Shown here piece by piece: positions 1 through 7,617 of a DNA stretch of 14,352 bases (position 1 is the stretch's first letter; the number at the start of each line of letters is the position of its first letter). Source of the DNA: Pseudomonadota bacterium (lineage in GTDB: Bacteria; Pseudomonadota; Alphaproteobacteria; Rhizobiales; Hyphomicrobiaceae). The notes under the pieces are model-generated. The model ran no database searches. It was not told where the DNA came from and was given only the letters and a program-made list of their open reading frames with translations. The translations under genes and the position numbers were made by a program. The stretch lies in NCBI GenBank assembly GCA_021816505.1, contig JAKAXS010000024.1, forward strand, positions 1 to 14,352, given 5' to 3'.

Positions 1-669
1 GTTGAGCCGCACCACCACGCCGGGCTTGGCCCCCAGCATGATCGTGCGGCGATTGTCCTGCTGGTCGCGATCCGAGTAGATGTTGAAACGCACCGTGTTT
101 CCGGGCGCACCCGTGTCGCCGATCTTGGCCGTGACGCGTAGACCGCCTGCGTTGAGCACGAACTGCTCCACCGCACCGGCACCGGCCTTCAGCGAGATCT
201 TGCGCGTCAGATAGGCCCGGCCGAAGGCGGCGTTGACGACGTACTCGCCGGGCTTCAGCGTCAGCCGGGGACTGGCCTCCTCGTGCGTGCTGATGAGCTT
301 CACCTTGCCCGCTTCCGGCAAGGGCGCATAGATCCGCCAGACGATGCCCTGGTCGATCTTCTGTCCGTCCGCCGTCAGCAGCGCCACGAGCTGCAACTGG
401 TCCGGCCCCGCAGGCCCAGCCGATTGAGCGGCCGGCGCCGCGTCACTGCGCGGAATGATGGTCGTGTTGCCGACGCCGTCCGGAAACGCCGGAGGCGCGG
501 CCTCCGGAACACCCGGCGCGCCCGCGTCTGGCGCAGCTGCTTCCGGTGCTGCGGGAGAACCGATGCCGTCGATGGTGTCCTGCTGTGCAAAGGAGGGGTT
601 TGCGAAGGCGACCATGGCCATCGCCCCTGCAATCCCAACGGTCAGCCACTTGTGTCTGGTCCTGGTCAT
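1..669 (-). CDS. Exported beta-module protein, 3' end outside the window
   Basis: Only the first 223 codons are present; the frame runs off the left edge without a stop. I do not recognise a named family. Residues 1-28 look like a Sec signal peptide: basic MTRTRHK, a hydrophobic run of Ala/Val/Ile/Met, then a likely cut in SFA|QQ. Residues 30-90 are an Ala/Pro/Gly-rich linker. From about residue 92 a beta-rich module begins, with a W-R-I strand (111-113), LKPGEY (138-143) and VLNAGGL (171-177). This layout recurs in the VWA protein just upstream (its VRWIV, NGRY and LNAGRL), so the two proteins share a domain type. A binding role in the periplasm or at the surface is inference. The start is 14 bp after the upstream stop, with GAG just before the ATG, which suggests one operon. 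Confidence 0.8.
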   Translation of the reverse strand, partial: MTRTRHKWLTVGIAGAMAMVAFANPSFAQQDTIDGIGSPAAPEAAAPDAGAPGVPEAAPPAFPDGVGNTTIIPRSDAAPAAQSAGPAGPDQLQLVALLTADGQKIDQGIVWRIYAPLPEAGKVKLISTHEEASPRLTLKPGEYVVNAAFGRAYLTRKISLKAGAGAVEQFVLNAGGLRVTAKIGDTGAPGNTVRFNIYSDRDQQDNRRTIMLGAKPGVVVRLN

Positions 670-683
670 CTCGCTCTTCGGTT

Positions 684-2585
684 CTATTCCAGCCGCAGCG
701 TCTGCCGCTCGCCGTTACGCACGTCGAACGTCTTCTCCGTGCCATCCGGCGCGCGGTACGTGTAGCGTCCCGGTGCCAGCAGGGCACTCGCCGTCTCGCC
801 GTCGCCCGCATGCCAGACGACCAGGCCCGTCTGATCCGCCACTTCCACGATCGCGCCATTGCCATCGCCGCTGCGATCGAGCCGAACCTGGCCTGCAGGG
901 ATGTCCAGCGTCACATGCGCATCCTTGCCGGCCTGCAAATCCGCCTCGTTCGCGGCGCGCGCGTTTTCCGATCCAAGCGTCGCCTCGATGCGATAGCGCC
1001 CGGCGGGCAGCGTCAGAACGGGCGCCGCCGCGGAGGATCGTGCGACCTCCCGCTCGCCGCCATCGAGGCGAACGACGCGAAAGTTTAGTGCCGGTCCTTG
1101 GGGCGACAATGAGGCGTTGCTTTTCGCCGCCAGGCTGAGCCGCGCGAGAGCCAACACCATCGTCTGCCTGACCGTCGTGCCGGCGGAGATTGCGATCTGC
1201 TGGCGCGCCTCGACCTGTTTGGCGCGCGCCGTGATGTAGTAGGTGCCGGCCGGCAACGTGAATTCCGGCCGGGCCGCTGCCGATCGTGCGACCTCCCGGC
1301 GTCCCTGCGGCGCGTCGGGATCGTCTCTCTCGACCGCATACGTTACCGCTTCGATGGCGGGGCCGCTGTCGCCGCTGATGGCATCGAGCTCCAATCGGCC
1401 CGAAGCGGCCGCACGTCCCAGTTTGGCAACATCGCCGGCCGCAATCGAGACGCCTTCCGCCGCGTGTGTCGCGCCGTCGTCGATCTGCACCTCATAGTTG
1501 CCGGCCGGCAGCGCGAGTGGCACGTCAGGCGCGCGACCGACGAAGACCGGCGTCCGCTTGTCGCCTGCGCGATGGATCGTGACCACTGTCGTGCGCCCGC
1601 CGCCCGTCTCTTTGGCGATTGCCAGGCGCCCGGCATTGAGATCGAGCTTGACGCTCAACGGCATGTCGTCGGCGACGTCGACGGTCTGCTTGGCCTGTGC
1701 GGCTCCCAGCTGCACCGCTACGGCGTAGCGGCCATTGTCCACCGCTTGAACGAACGTGGGGCCGACCACGTCGGCGAGCGGCTCGGACGCGCCCTCCTTG
1801 GTGACGATCCAGCGGACCGGTTCGGCAACCGCCTCGCCGCCCGCCGTGAGGCTGGCGCTCAGCACGAGCCCGGGACCCGAGAACGTCGCGACTGGACCGG
1901 CTCCCGGCCGCACAGCCGGCGTCGGCGCGGGCACGTCGGCGAGTGGCGTCAGCGTCAGGACCTCGTTCAGCGCAGCGGCCAGCTGCGCATCGTCCGTCAC
2001 TTCCAGATGCTTTCCGCCCGTCGTCTTTGCGACGCATGCCATGGCGGCCTGCGTCTGCGGCTTGGCGCCGAGCGTGATCACGTGGATCGGCAGTCCGGGA
2101 TTGCCCTTGGCGATCTCCGTCGCGGCGGCGCACGCGTCCTGGTTGCAGTTGTCGGCATCGTCGTGCAGCAGGATGATCGAGCGAGCGGGCCCGGTGCCTA
2201 GGCCCTGCGCGGCCTGACGCAACGCCTGCACCAATGGCCCTTTGCCCGTGGTCGCGATCTGCGGAAGCGCGGCCAGGGTCTTCTCCAGTCCTCCGGGCTC
2301 GGGCGCCACGATTGCCTCGACGTCGGTGCAGTTGCCTTTGCGGCGATGGCCGAATGCGACGAGGCCCACCGAACTCGTCGCCGGGAATTTGGAAAGTGCT
2401 GGGGCGAGTGCGCCGCGCACCATGTCCATCTTGCTGGATTTGGCGCGATCCAGCCATCCAGCCATCGAGCCCGAACCGTCGATCACGATCGTGGCGGCGG
2501 GCTGCTGGCCAAAGGCCGGCATGGCGCAGGCCGCGAGCACCCAGGCGGCGGCTAGAATCTGTCGGTAACGGCCCAGCATGAACAT
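684..2585 (-). CDS. Exported von Willebrand factor A domain protein with five repeated beta modules
   Basis: The predicted protein has 633 residues. The N-terminus is a signal peptide, cut either as AFG|QQ near residue 26 or as a lipoprotein at L17-A18-A19-C20. A VWA domain follows (about 32-215). Its MIDAS motif is DGSGS (36-40), and further family-like blocks are GHRRKGNC (79-86), TGKGPL (113-118) and HDDADNC (141-147). VWA domains bind metal-dependent ligands. After an Ala/Pro linker (about 218-230) come five modules, each with an L-P-A-G-x-Y-like turn: NGRY 284, LPAGNY 359, LPAGTY 444, LPAGRY 526 and LAPGRY 603, so the period is 77-85 residues. They resemble PEGA or carboxypeptidase-regulatory-like beta sandwiches. 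The ATG at 2672 would add 29 residues ahead of the signal peptide and lies upstream of a promoter-like site, so 2585 (or 2579) is preferred. The Shine-Dalgarno is weak. It is probably co-transcribed with the gene that follows. Confidence 0.88.
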   Translation of the reverse strand: MFMLGRYRQILAAAWVLAACAMPAFGQQPAATIVIDGSGSMAGWLDRAKSSKMDMVRGALAPALSKFPATSSVGLVAFGHRRKGNCTDVEAIVAPEPGGLEKTLAALPQIATTGKGPLVQALRQAAQGLGTGPARSIILLHDDADNCNQDACAAATEIAKGNPGLPIHVITLGAKPQTQAAMACVAKTTGGKHLEVTDDAQLAAALNEVLTLTPLADVPAPTPAVRPGAGPVATFSGPGLVLSASLTAGGEAVAEPVRWIVTKEGASEPLADVVGPTFVQAVDNGRYAVAVQLGAAQAKQTVDVADDMPLSVKLDLNAGRLAIAKETGGGRTTVVTIHRAGDKRTPVFVGRAPDVPLALPAGNYEVQIDDGATHAAEGVSIAAGDVAKLGRAAASGRLELDAISGDSGPAIEAVTYAVERDDPDAPQGRREVARSAAARPEFTLPAGTYYITARAKQVEARQQIAISAGTTVRQTMVLALARLSLAAKSNASLSPQGPALNFRVVRLDGGEREVARSSAAAPVLTLPAGRYRIEATLGSENARAANEADLQAGKDAHVTLDIPAGQVRLDRSGDGNGAIVEVADQTGLVVWHAGDGETASALLAPGRYTYRAPDGTEKTFDVRNGERQTLRLE

Positions 2586-2626
2586 GTCCCAGGGTGGCGA
2601 AGGCCGACGCAGGTGCGGCCCGCCGC

Positions 2627-2635
2627 ATTGTATCA
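2627..2635 (-). promoter_or_regulatory. Candidate extended -10 promoter of the VWA gene
   Basis: On the minus strand this reads TGATACAAT: a TG dinucleotide one base before TACAAT, which is one mismatch from the TATAAT consensus. No convincing -35 is seen 16-18 bp upstream. Transcription would begin near 2620 and leave a leader of about 35 nt before the ATG at 2585. This fits the signal-peptide start and excludes the longer start at 2672. It lies in the 103-bp divergent space shared with the nitroreductase gene. Confidence 0.33.
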
Positions 2636-2688
2636 GATCATGAATTGCGCTAGCGAGACGTCTCCCCAACAAATTCGGGTTTTCGTCG

Positions 2689-3264
2689 ATGCATCAAGCG
2701 ACTTTGGACTTGCTCGCCCGCCGCCGCTCCGTCAAGCCCGACAAACTGGTCGAGCCTGGTCCGGGCCCCGATCAGCTGCAGCAGATCTTGAAGATCGCGA
2801 CCCGCGTTCCCGACCACAAGAAATTGTCACCGTGGCGCTTTGTTGTCTTCTCCGGCGACGCCCGCGCATCATTCGGCAAGGTGATCGCCGCGGCCTGCCA
2901 AGCCGAGGAGAAGGAGCCGCCGTCGGAATTTCGTCTTCAGACGGAGCGCAATCGCTTCAGCCGCGCGCCTGTCGTCGTCGCGGTTGTTTCGCGGATCGTG
3001 CCCAAGCCCGGCGCACCCGAATGGGAGCAGGTGCTTTCGGCGGGTGCTGCCTGCTACAATCTTTGCCTCGCGGCCAACGCGTCCGGTTTCGCCACCAACT
3101 GGCTCACGGAATGGATCGCCTACAGCCCCGCCATCCGCACCGCACTCGGCCTGGCGGAGAACGAGCGCGTGGCAGGCTTCATCTACATGGGAACGAAGTC
3201 GGAAGAGCCGGAAGAGCGCGAACGGCCCGATCTCTCGAAGATCGTCACGCACTGGCAAGGCTGA
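2689..3264 (+). CDS. NAD(P)H nitroreductase, YdjA-like
   Basis: This 191-residue protein matches the small nitroreductase family, FMN enzymes that use NAD(P)H to reduce nitro compounds, quinones and similar acceptors in the cytosol. The N-terminal RRRSVK (11-16) is the usual start of the FMN phosphate site. ATRVPDHKKLSPW (37-49) resembles the R-x-P-D-H-K-x-x-x-P-W block typical of the YdjA subgroup. The segment around AGAACYNLCLAA (119-130) and GFATNWLT (133-140) matches the dimer and flavin-contact region. Length is normal for the family and no signal peptide is present. The start has no clean Shine-Dalgarno, but the homologous sequence begins right after it. It is divergent from the VWA gene and convergent with the NAD kinase gene, whose stop is 13 bp away. 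The true substrate cannot be told from sequence. Confidence 0.9.
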   Translation: MHQATLDLLARRRSVKPDKLVEPGPGPDQLQQILKIATRVPDHKKLSPWRFVVFSGDARASFGKVIAAACQAEEKEPPSEFRLQTERNRFSRAPVVVAVVSRIVPKPGAPEWEQVLSAGAACYNLCLAANASGFATNWLTEWIAYSPAIRTALGLAENERVAGFIYMGTKSEEPEERERPDLSKIVTHWQG

Positions 3265-3277
3265 GCGGCGGCAGATC

Positions 3278-4060
3278 TCAGTAGCGGAACTGCTCCGCCA
3301 GCACGCGCTCGTCCAGATTATGGCCGGGGTCGAACATCATGTAGAGATCGACCCGCGACGCCTGTTCGATTTCCACGCGCACCACCTTGCGCATTTCGAC
3401 GTGGTCGGCCACCGCGCTGACGGGGCGCTTGTCGTGCTCCAGAACCTCGACCGTGATCTGCGCCTTGTGCGACAGCAGCGCGCCGCGCCAGCGTCGCGGC
3501 CGGAACGGGCTGATCGGCGTCAATGCCAGCAGTTGCGCGTTGATCGGCAGGATCGGCCCGTGCGCCGAGAGATTGTACGCCGTCGAGCCGGCGGGCGTCG
3601 CCACCAGCACGCCGTCGCAGACGAGTTCCTCCAGCCGCACCGTGCCGTCCACCGAAATGAGCAGCTTGGCGGCCTGGAACGTCTCGCGGAACAGCGACAC
3701 CTCGTTGATCGCCAACGCCTGATGCGGCCGGCCTGCGATGTCGAACGCCTTGAGCGACAATGGATGAACGGTGCTGACCTCGGCCTTGTCCAGCCGCTCG
3801 ATCAGGTCGTCCTCATGGTACTCGTTCATGAGAAACCCGACCGACCCGCGGTTCATGCCGTAGATCGGAATATGATCGTTGAGATGCCGGTGCAGGGTCT
3901 GCAGCATCAGCCCATCGCCGCCGAGCGCGACGATCGCGTCGGCGTCCTTGGGCTTCACGTTGCCGTAGCGCTCCGCGAGCCGCATCAGCGCTTCGCGTGC
4001 TTCGGAACCGTCGCTCGCGACGAAAGCGATCTTTTCGAACTTGGCGGGCTTGCGTGTCAT
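3278..4060 (-). CDS. nadK: NAD kinase
   Basis: This 260-residue cytosolic enzyme phosphorylates NAD to NADP, the only route to NADP in the cell. The ATP-site motif is ALGGDG (45-50), with conserved N119-E120 and the NAD-binding Gly-rich block GSTAYNLSAHGP (158-169), all characteristic of the NadK/PpnK family. The length fits the short alphaproteobacterial form. The reading frame stays open upstream to 4216, but that extension is Arg/Cys/Ser-rich and unlike the family, and MTRKPAKFEK is immediately followed by the first beta strand IAFVAS, so 4060 is taken as the start. The Shine-Dalgarno is poor. The gene is divergent from cutA across 89 bp, and its stop faces the nitroreductase stop. No regulatory site is obvious. 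Confidence 0.95.
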   Translation of the reverse strand: MTRKPAKFEKIAFVASDGSEAREALMRLAERYGNVKPKDADAIVALGGDGLMLQTLHRHLNDHIPIYGMNRGSVGFLMNEYHEDDLIERLDKAEVSTVHPLSLKAFDIAGRPHQALAINEVSLFRETFQAAKLLISVDGTVRLEELVCDGVLVATPAGSTAYNLSAHGPILPINAQLLALTPISPFRPRRWRGALLSHKAQITVEVLEHDKRPVSAVADHVEMRKVVRVEIEQASRVDLYMMFDPGHNLDERVLAEQFRY

Positions 4061-4149
4061 GCGGGTGCTGCAGCTGGCCTCAGGAGATATAGATTTCGGT
4101 GAAGGCGCCGGATGGCGGCACCAGGCAAAGTCGGCGGAGGCTCGCTCAG

Positions 4150-4482
4150 ATGGAGCAAAACGACAAGCTCGTTCTCGTCTACACCACGTTTCCCGCGATC
4201 GAAGCGGCGACGGCAACCGGCGAGAAGCTGGTTAAGCGACGTCTCGCGGCATGCGTGAACATGATCCCCAACATGACGTCGATCTACGAGTGGGACGGGC
4301 AACTGCAACGCGACAGCGAGGTCGTGATGATCGTCAAGACCAGGTCGAGCCACGCCGCTGCCGTCACCGCCGCCATCAAAGCCGATCACACCTACGACAC
4401 GCCGGCCGTGCTGGTACTGCCGGTGGACGGTGGCTCGGAGCCCTATCTCGCCTGGCTGAGAGCCCAGACCGCGGTCATCTGA
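4150..4482 (+). CDS. cutA: Divalent-cation tolerance protein CutA
   Basis: This 110-residue protein is a CutA1 family member, a small trimeric ferredoxin-like protein linked to copper and other divalent-metal tolerance; its biochemical role is still debated. Family features seen are VLVYTTFP (8-15), the region around RLAACVNMIP (31-40) with Cys35, IYEWDG (45-50), and the C-terminal HTYDTPAV block (80-87) followed by YLAWL (99-103). The reading frame opens earlier, at 4099, but GGAGG at 4136-4140 sits 9 bp before the ATG at 4150, and the homologous sequence begins there. The stop is only 3 bp from the stop of the convergent gene on the other strand, so there is no room for a separate terminator between them. 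Confidence 0.93.
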   Translation: MEQNDKLVLVYTTFPAIEAATATGEKLVKRRLAACVNMIPNMTSIYEWDGQLQRDSEVVMIVKTRSSHAAAVTAAIKADHTYDTPAVLVLPVDGGSEPYLAWLRAQTAVI

Positions 4483-4485
4483 GCG

Positions 4486-5634
4486 TCACATGCGCCCCAG
4501 CGGGTGCTGGAACAGGGCCTGCACATTGCGGCCACGCGAGCGCGACGCGTAGCGTTGGCGCGACTTGCCCTTGCTCGCCTTGCGATACGATTTACCCGAC
4601 CTCGCGCGCGGCACACGTTCGGCCACGGGCTTCAGCTCAACCGGAACAAGCGCCGCACCATCGCTGGCGCCGTCCGCGCCACTGGGCGCAGCCAGGTTGG
4701 CCTGCAGCCCGTCGCCGGCGAGTTGAGATGCGTCCCGGCGCACGAGACGCGGTTGCGGCACGGAGGTGAGGCCGACGGGACGATCCAAGGTCTGTTCCCG
4801 AGCGCCATCATCGCTCGGCGTCGGCGTAATGAACGTATCCCACCAGTTCCTGCTGACGGCCTGCGCAGTCGGCGCATTGACCGGACCGCCCATGGCCATC
4901 TTTCCGGGAAGTGGTGCCGGCCGTTGCGCGCGCGCGACTGCCAGAGGCGCCTTGGTCGCGGGCGGTGGGGGCAAGGTTGCAGCGGTCGGCTGCACCTCAT
5001 TCATCGTGACGGTCGTCGTCCACTCAGACGGCGCCTGGGCTACCGACTTTGCGCCGGACCTGCGCTGCGCCTTGGCCAAGATCGCATCCGGCAGGCAGCG
5101 CCCGGTGTCATCCTGCGCCTGCCCCGTCGGACATCCGGAACCGCAGACCGCAGCCTTGTGGTTGCGCACCAGCGTCAGCAGAACGACGTCGGGCTCCTGA
5201 TGAGGTAGCGTCGCATTCACGCGATCGATGAATTGCCCCATCGACGTCCGCAGCGTGCGGTCCCACTCGCCATCGATCTGGCCGTCATAGCAGCCGACGC
5301 GCCTCAGCTCCCGTTGAATGCGGCGCACGAGCGTGGCGCGGTTCCCCGTGTCTTCGGCGGAAGTCGCGAACGCGACGGCGCTGGCGCTCGGCAGGCCGGG
5401 AAGGGCGGTGACGGTCGCCGTTTGGGTCACGACGTCGCTCTGAGCGGGCGACGGTGCGTCGGCCGGGCGGATCGCGAAGTTGCGCGCGACGGAGAGCCGG
5501 GCGGGTTCGGGCCGGACGATGTCTTCAGGAGCAACGACGGGCGCGGTCTCGCGATGGTCGAAGCGGGTCGGACTGTACGCGTGCAGGGCGAAGGCAAAGC
5601 CTGCTGCCAAGAGAGCGAAGCCCGCGAACTTCAT
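4486..5634 (-). CDS. Exported peptidoglycan-binding-like protein with four cysteines and a basic tail
   Basis: The 382-residue protein starts with a short signal peptide or membrane anchor (MKFAGFALLAAGFAFALHAY, 1-20). The middle region (about 102-162) resembles the helical peptidoglycan-binding fold: LVRRIQRELRRVG, then YDGQIDGEWDRT (116-127) and a Q-F-I-D-R-V helix. A small Cys-rich knot follows, with Cys164, Cys168 and Cys180 in CGSGCPTG...GRCLP; Cys115 lies in the domain itself. From about 195 the chain is low-complexity and Pro/Ala-rich, and it ends in a strongly basic stretch (342-370) that could contact anionic polymers. A cell-envelope role is inferred. A GGGAG-type Shine-Dalgarno lies 9 bp before the ATG. 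Similar proteins are, from memory, common and unnamed in Rhizobiales. Confidence 0.8.
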   Translation of the reverse strand: MKFAGFALLAAGFAFALHAYSPTRFDHRETAPVVAPEDIVRPEPARLSVARNFAIRPADAPSPAQSDVVTQTATVTALPGLPSASAVAFATSAEDTGNRATLVRRIQRELRRVGCYDGQIDGEWDRTLRTSMGQFIDRVNATLPHQEPDVVLLTLVRNHKAAVCGSGCPTGQAQDDTGRCLPDAILAKAQRRSGAKSVAQAPSEWTTTVTMNEVQPTAATLPPPPATKAPLAVARAQRPAPLPGKMAMGGPVNAPTAQAVSRNWWDTFITPTPSDDGAREQTLDRPVGLTSVPQPRLVRRDASQLAGDGLQANLAAPSGADGASDGAALVPVELKPVAERVPRARSGKSYRKASKGKSRQRYASRSRGRNVQALFQHPLGRM

Positions 5635-5731
5635 GGTGCGCTACTCCCAACACGACGCAATGACACGCAACCCGCGCCGCCGGCAAGGCAAACGCGCGGC
5701 TGAAACGAAGTCGTTCAGCAGCAAAGACTTA

Positions 5732-5760
5732 ATCATAAACGAAAAGCGCGCGGCGGCCAA
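5732..5760 (-). promoter_or_regulatory. Candidate sigma-70-type promoter of the peptidoglycan-binding-like gene
   Basis: On the minus strand TTGGCC (-35, four of six consensus bases) and TATGAT (-10, five of six) are separated by exactly 17 bp. Transcription would start near 5725 and give a leader of about 90 nt before the ATG at 5634. The match is decent, but it was chosen by eye from an AT-richer stretch. Confidence 0.35.
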
Positions 5761-5873
5761 GAATCCTGCGCAAAAATACTAGGAGTTTCGTGCAGATCGC
5801 TGCAATCGATTGCGCCTCATGACGCGGTCACCATGTGGACGACGATTCACGGGATGTGCGCAGTCTGTGCAGA

Positions 5874-5890
5874 ACCGCCGGTGTGGCGGT
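5874..5890. repeat. Inverted repeat ACCGCC-5-GGCGGT
   Basis: Six-base arms are separated by GGTGT. No T-tract follows on either strand, so it is not a standard intrinsic terminator. It could be an operator or part of an RNA fold. It directly abuts a DnaA-box-like 9-mer at 5866-5874. Confidence 0.4.
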
Positions 5891-5980
5891 GGGTAAGTCG
5901 GAGACGCGGGTCGCGCTGCACAACAACTAGTCTCAGACTGATGCATAGATAGCACGCTGAATCCATTAAGAATCAGGTAA

Positions 5981-5996
5981 CCCTCGAAACTGAGGG
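5981..5996. repeat. Inverted repeat CCCTC-6-GAGGG
   Basis: Five-base GC-rich arms flank GAAACT. It is not followed by a T-run. An imperfect dyad, CTGAATC/GAATCAG around CATTAA, lies just upstream (5957-5976). Function is unknown. Confidence 0.35.
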
Positions 5997-6335
5997 GGCA
6001 TGTATTGCGTACGTTTCTTGTTGTTCCGCTCCGGTTAGTCGCGTTGTGCACAGCTCACAGTCGAGCGGCGATTGTGATTGTGCATAACAGCTCTCCGAAG
6101 CGAGCTCCGGCTCTCAACGCAAGGTGCGTGACAACGGTGTTTCGTCTGGCGGCAGGCCTTGGGGAAGGCAGGTCGCAGCTCAACAGGCAGAAGATCGCTG
6201 ACACTGAAACTGAGCGGCCGTTTCGCGTAAGAGCAGGTCAGGCCCAATCGCCCGGCCACCCTCGTGGGTCTGCAAGATCTCGCGGCTGCCGCAGAAATAC
6301 GTCTGCGCCGGCCCAACACTGAGGGCTAAAAGAAG

Positions 6336-7565
6336 ATGAGACACCTTCTAGGCATATTGGGGGTACTGGCGGCCGGCGTGCTACTTGCCGTGTCGGCGGC
6401 CATGAATTGGCGTTTCGGCATATCACTCGGACGGACCGAGATGGACGGGCAGATCTATGGTGCGGCCTCGGCTGCAGCGGACTGCTTGAAAGCCCTTGTC
6501 CCGTTCTTCTTCTTCGCCGCTATCCGAAACCGGATGTGGTCGCAAGCCGCGGCCTCTGTCGTGGTCTGGGTCGTCGTGACGTCGTACTCGTTGACGTCGG
6601 CGCTCGGTCATGCGGCCTTGAACCGGTTCGACACCGCCGGCCAGCGCACGCTGGCTGCGGACAACCACAAAGACCTCCGCGCCGATCTCGATCGTGCGAA
6701 GGAGCAGATGAGCTGGATCCCGCAGCATCGCCCGGCTTCGACCGTGCAAGGCGAGATCGATCGCGTGAAGACGCAGAAGGCCTGGACGTTTACGGCCGGC
6801 TGTACTGACATCACAGGAAAACAAGGTCGTGATTTCTGCCAAGGATATCATAGCCTGAACGCCGAGTTGGCCTCCGGCACTGAAGCCAAGGCCCTCGAAG
6901 AACGCGTCGCTGTCCTCCAGGGCAAGCTCGAACAGAGCAACCAGAGTGGCGGCGCGATGATGGCGGAAGCAGACCCGCAGGCCGCGGTTCTTGCCAAGCT
7001 CACGGGTCTCGATCTCGACAAGGTTCAGATGGCGATGACGATTTTCATCGCGCTTCTGATCGAGGTCGGCTCTGGCTTCGGCATGTACATCGCCTTCAGC
7101 CAATGGCGTCTGCATGACCGCAAGGCCCCGTCCGCACCTGCCATGGTGTCGACGATCAGCACCGCTGCGGTAGCGGTGGCGGACGAGCAGCCGGTTCTTC
7201 AGCCGGCACCTCAGCCCGCGGCAATTCCAAAGCCGCGTTCCGGCGCCAACGACAATCGTTCGGCCCCGGCAGCACGTCTCATGGCTCCAGAGACCGACGT
7301 GGAGCGCTACTACAAGGAGAAAGTGGAAACACAAGACGGTTCGAGTCTCACTGCAACGTCACTCTATGAGGATTACTGCGCTTGGTGTGAAGAACAGCAA
7401 AAGGAGCCGTTGGCTCTGCCCACCTTCGGACGTGAGTTCGGAGAGCTGGGAGTTCAAAAAGCGAAGGTTGCAGGTCGCGTCCGGTACATCGGCATTGCGC
7501 TGAGATCGGAAAGAGAACTCGAGGAGGATAAGAACTTGCCGGCCCTGAGCACGGCTGCCGCCTAA
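6336..7565 (+). CDS. Membrane protein with four helices, periplasmic coiled loop and cytoplasmic winged-helix tail
   Basis: The 409-residue protein is not assigned to a named family. Hydrophobic segments lie at about 3-23, 46-63, 68-92 and 232-254. The loop between helices 3 and 4 (about 95-230) is long and partly coiled-coil-like (heptads near 105-125 and 183-201), with WIPQHRP (127-133) and Cys156 and Cys168 in CTDIT and DFC. With the N-terminus inside, the loop is periplasmic and the cysteines could form a disulfide. The C-terminal part is cytoplasmic: a Pro/Ala linker (258-315), then a compact domain (about 336-390) with LYEDYCAWC, FGREFGELGV and a YIGIAL strand. That pattern is like the winged-helix domain at the end of P4-type phage/plasmid primases. 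A membrane-tethered DNA-binding role is inference. The start follows AAAAGAAG. Two terminators end the unit. Proteins of this layout are, from memory, scattered in alphaproteobacterial accessory DNA. Confidence 0.82.
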   Translation: MRHLLGILGVLAAGVLLAVSAAMNWRFGISLGRTEMDGQIYGAASAAADCLKALVPFFFFAAIRNRMWSQAAASVVVWVVVTSYSLTSALGHAALNRFDTAGQRTLAADNHKDLRADLDRAKEQMSWIPQHRPASTVQGEIDRVKTQKAWTFTAGCTDITGKQGRDFCQGYHSLNAELASGTEAKALEERVAVLQGKLEQSNQSGGAMMAEADPQAAVLAKLTGLDLDKVQMAMTIFIALLIEVGSGFGMYIAFSQWRLHDRKAPSAPAMVSTISTAAVAVADEQPVLQPAPQPAAIPKPRSGANDNRSAPAARLMAPETDVERYYKEKVETQDGSSLTATSLYEDYCAWCEEQQKEPLALPTFGREFGELGVQKAKVAGRVRYIGIALRSERELEEDKNLPALSTAAA

Positions 7566-7585
7566 GTCAGGCGGAGTTCAAAGAG

Positions 7586-7614
7586 GGGCCACCGAAAGGT
7601 GGCCCTTTTCTTTT
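7586..7614 (+). terminator. Intrinsic terminator 1
   Basis: The stem GGGCCACC / GGTGGCCC (8 bp, perfect) is closed by a GAAA tetraloop and followed by TTTTCTTTT. It lies 20 bp after the stop of the membrane winged-helix gene and acts on plus-strand transcription. Confidence 0.93.
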
Positions 7615-7617
7615 GTG

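Larger units (their letters stand above)
5635..6335. other. 701-bp gene-less region between divergent genes
   Basis: No ORF here has a convincing start, ribosome-binding site and codon pattern. What can be seen is a promoter candidate for the minus-strand gene (5732-5760), a dyad at 5874-5890, an 11-bp palindrome AGTCTCAGACT at 5929-5939, a dyad at 5981-5996, and three DnaA-box-like 9-mers (5866-5874, 6044-6052 and 6079-6087; only the last fits TTATNCACA fully). The first ~170 bp and the middle are richer in A/T than the flanking genes. No plus-strand promoter for the gene at 6336 could be assigned. A small RNA or operator region is possible, but nothing proves it. Confidence 0.6.

Noticed and set aside
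455..1138. 227-codon open frame on the plus strand
   Set aside because: It is antisense to both exported beta-module proteins, whose signal peptides and repeats are clear.
2984..4102. 372-codon open frame on the plus strand
   Set aside because: It overlaps the end of the nitroreductase out of frame and then runs antisense to the NAD kinase; high GC keeps the frame open.
5660..5782. 40-codon basic ORF (MTRNPRRRQGKR...)
   Set aside because: It has no ribosome-binding site, lies over the promoter candidate of the gene on the other strand, and shows no domain.
5866..6087. Possible chromosomal origin based on DnaA-box-like sites
   Set aside because: Only one full match, no AT-rich unwinding tract, and none of the genes usually beside alphaproteobacterial origins; a few such 9-mers are expected by chance.
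6005..6322. 105-codon ORF upstream of the membrane winged-helix gene
   Set aside because: It needs a TTG start, has no Shine-Dalgarno, and its composition is that of random GC-rich sequence.
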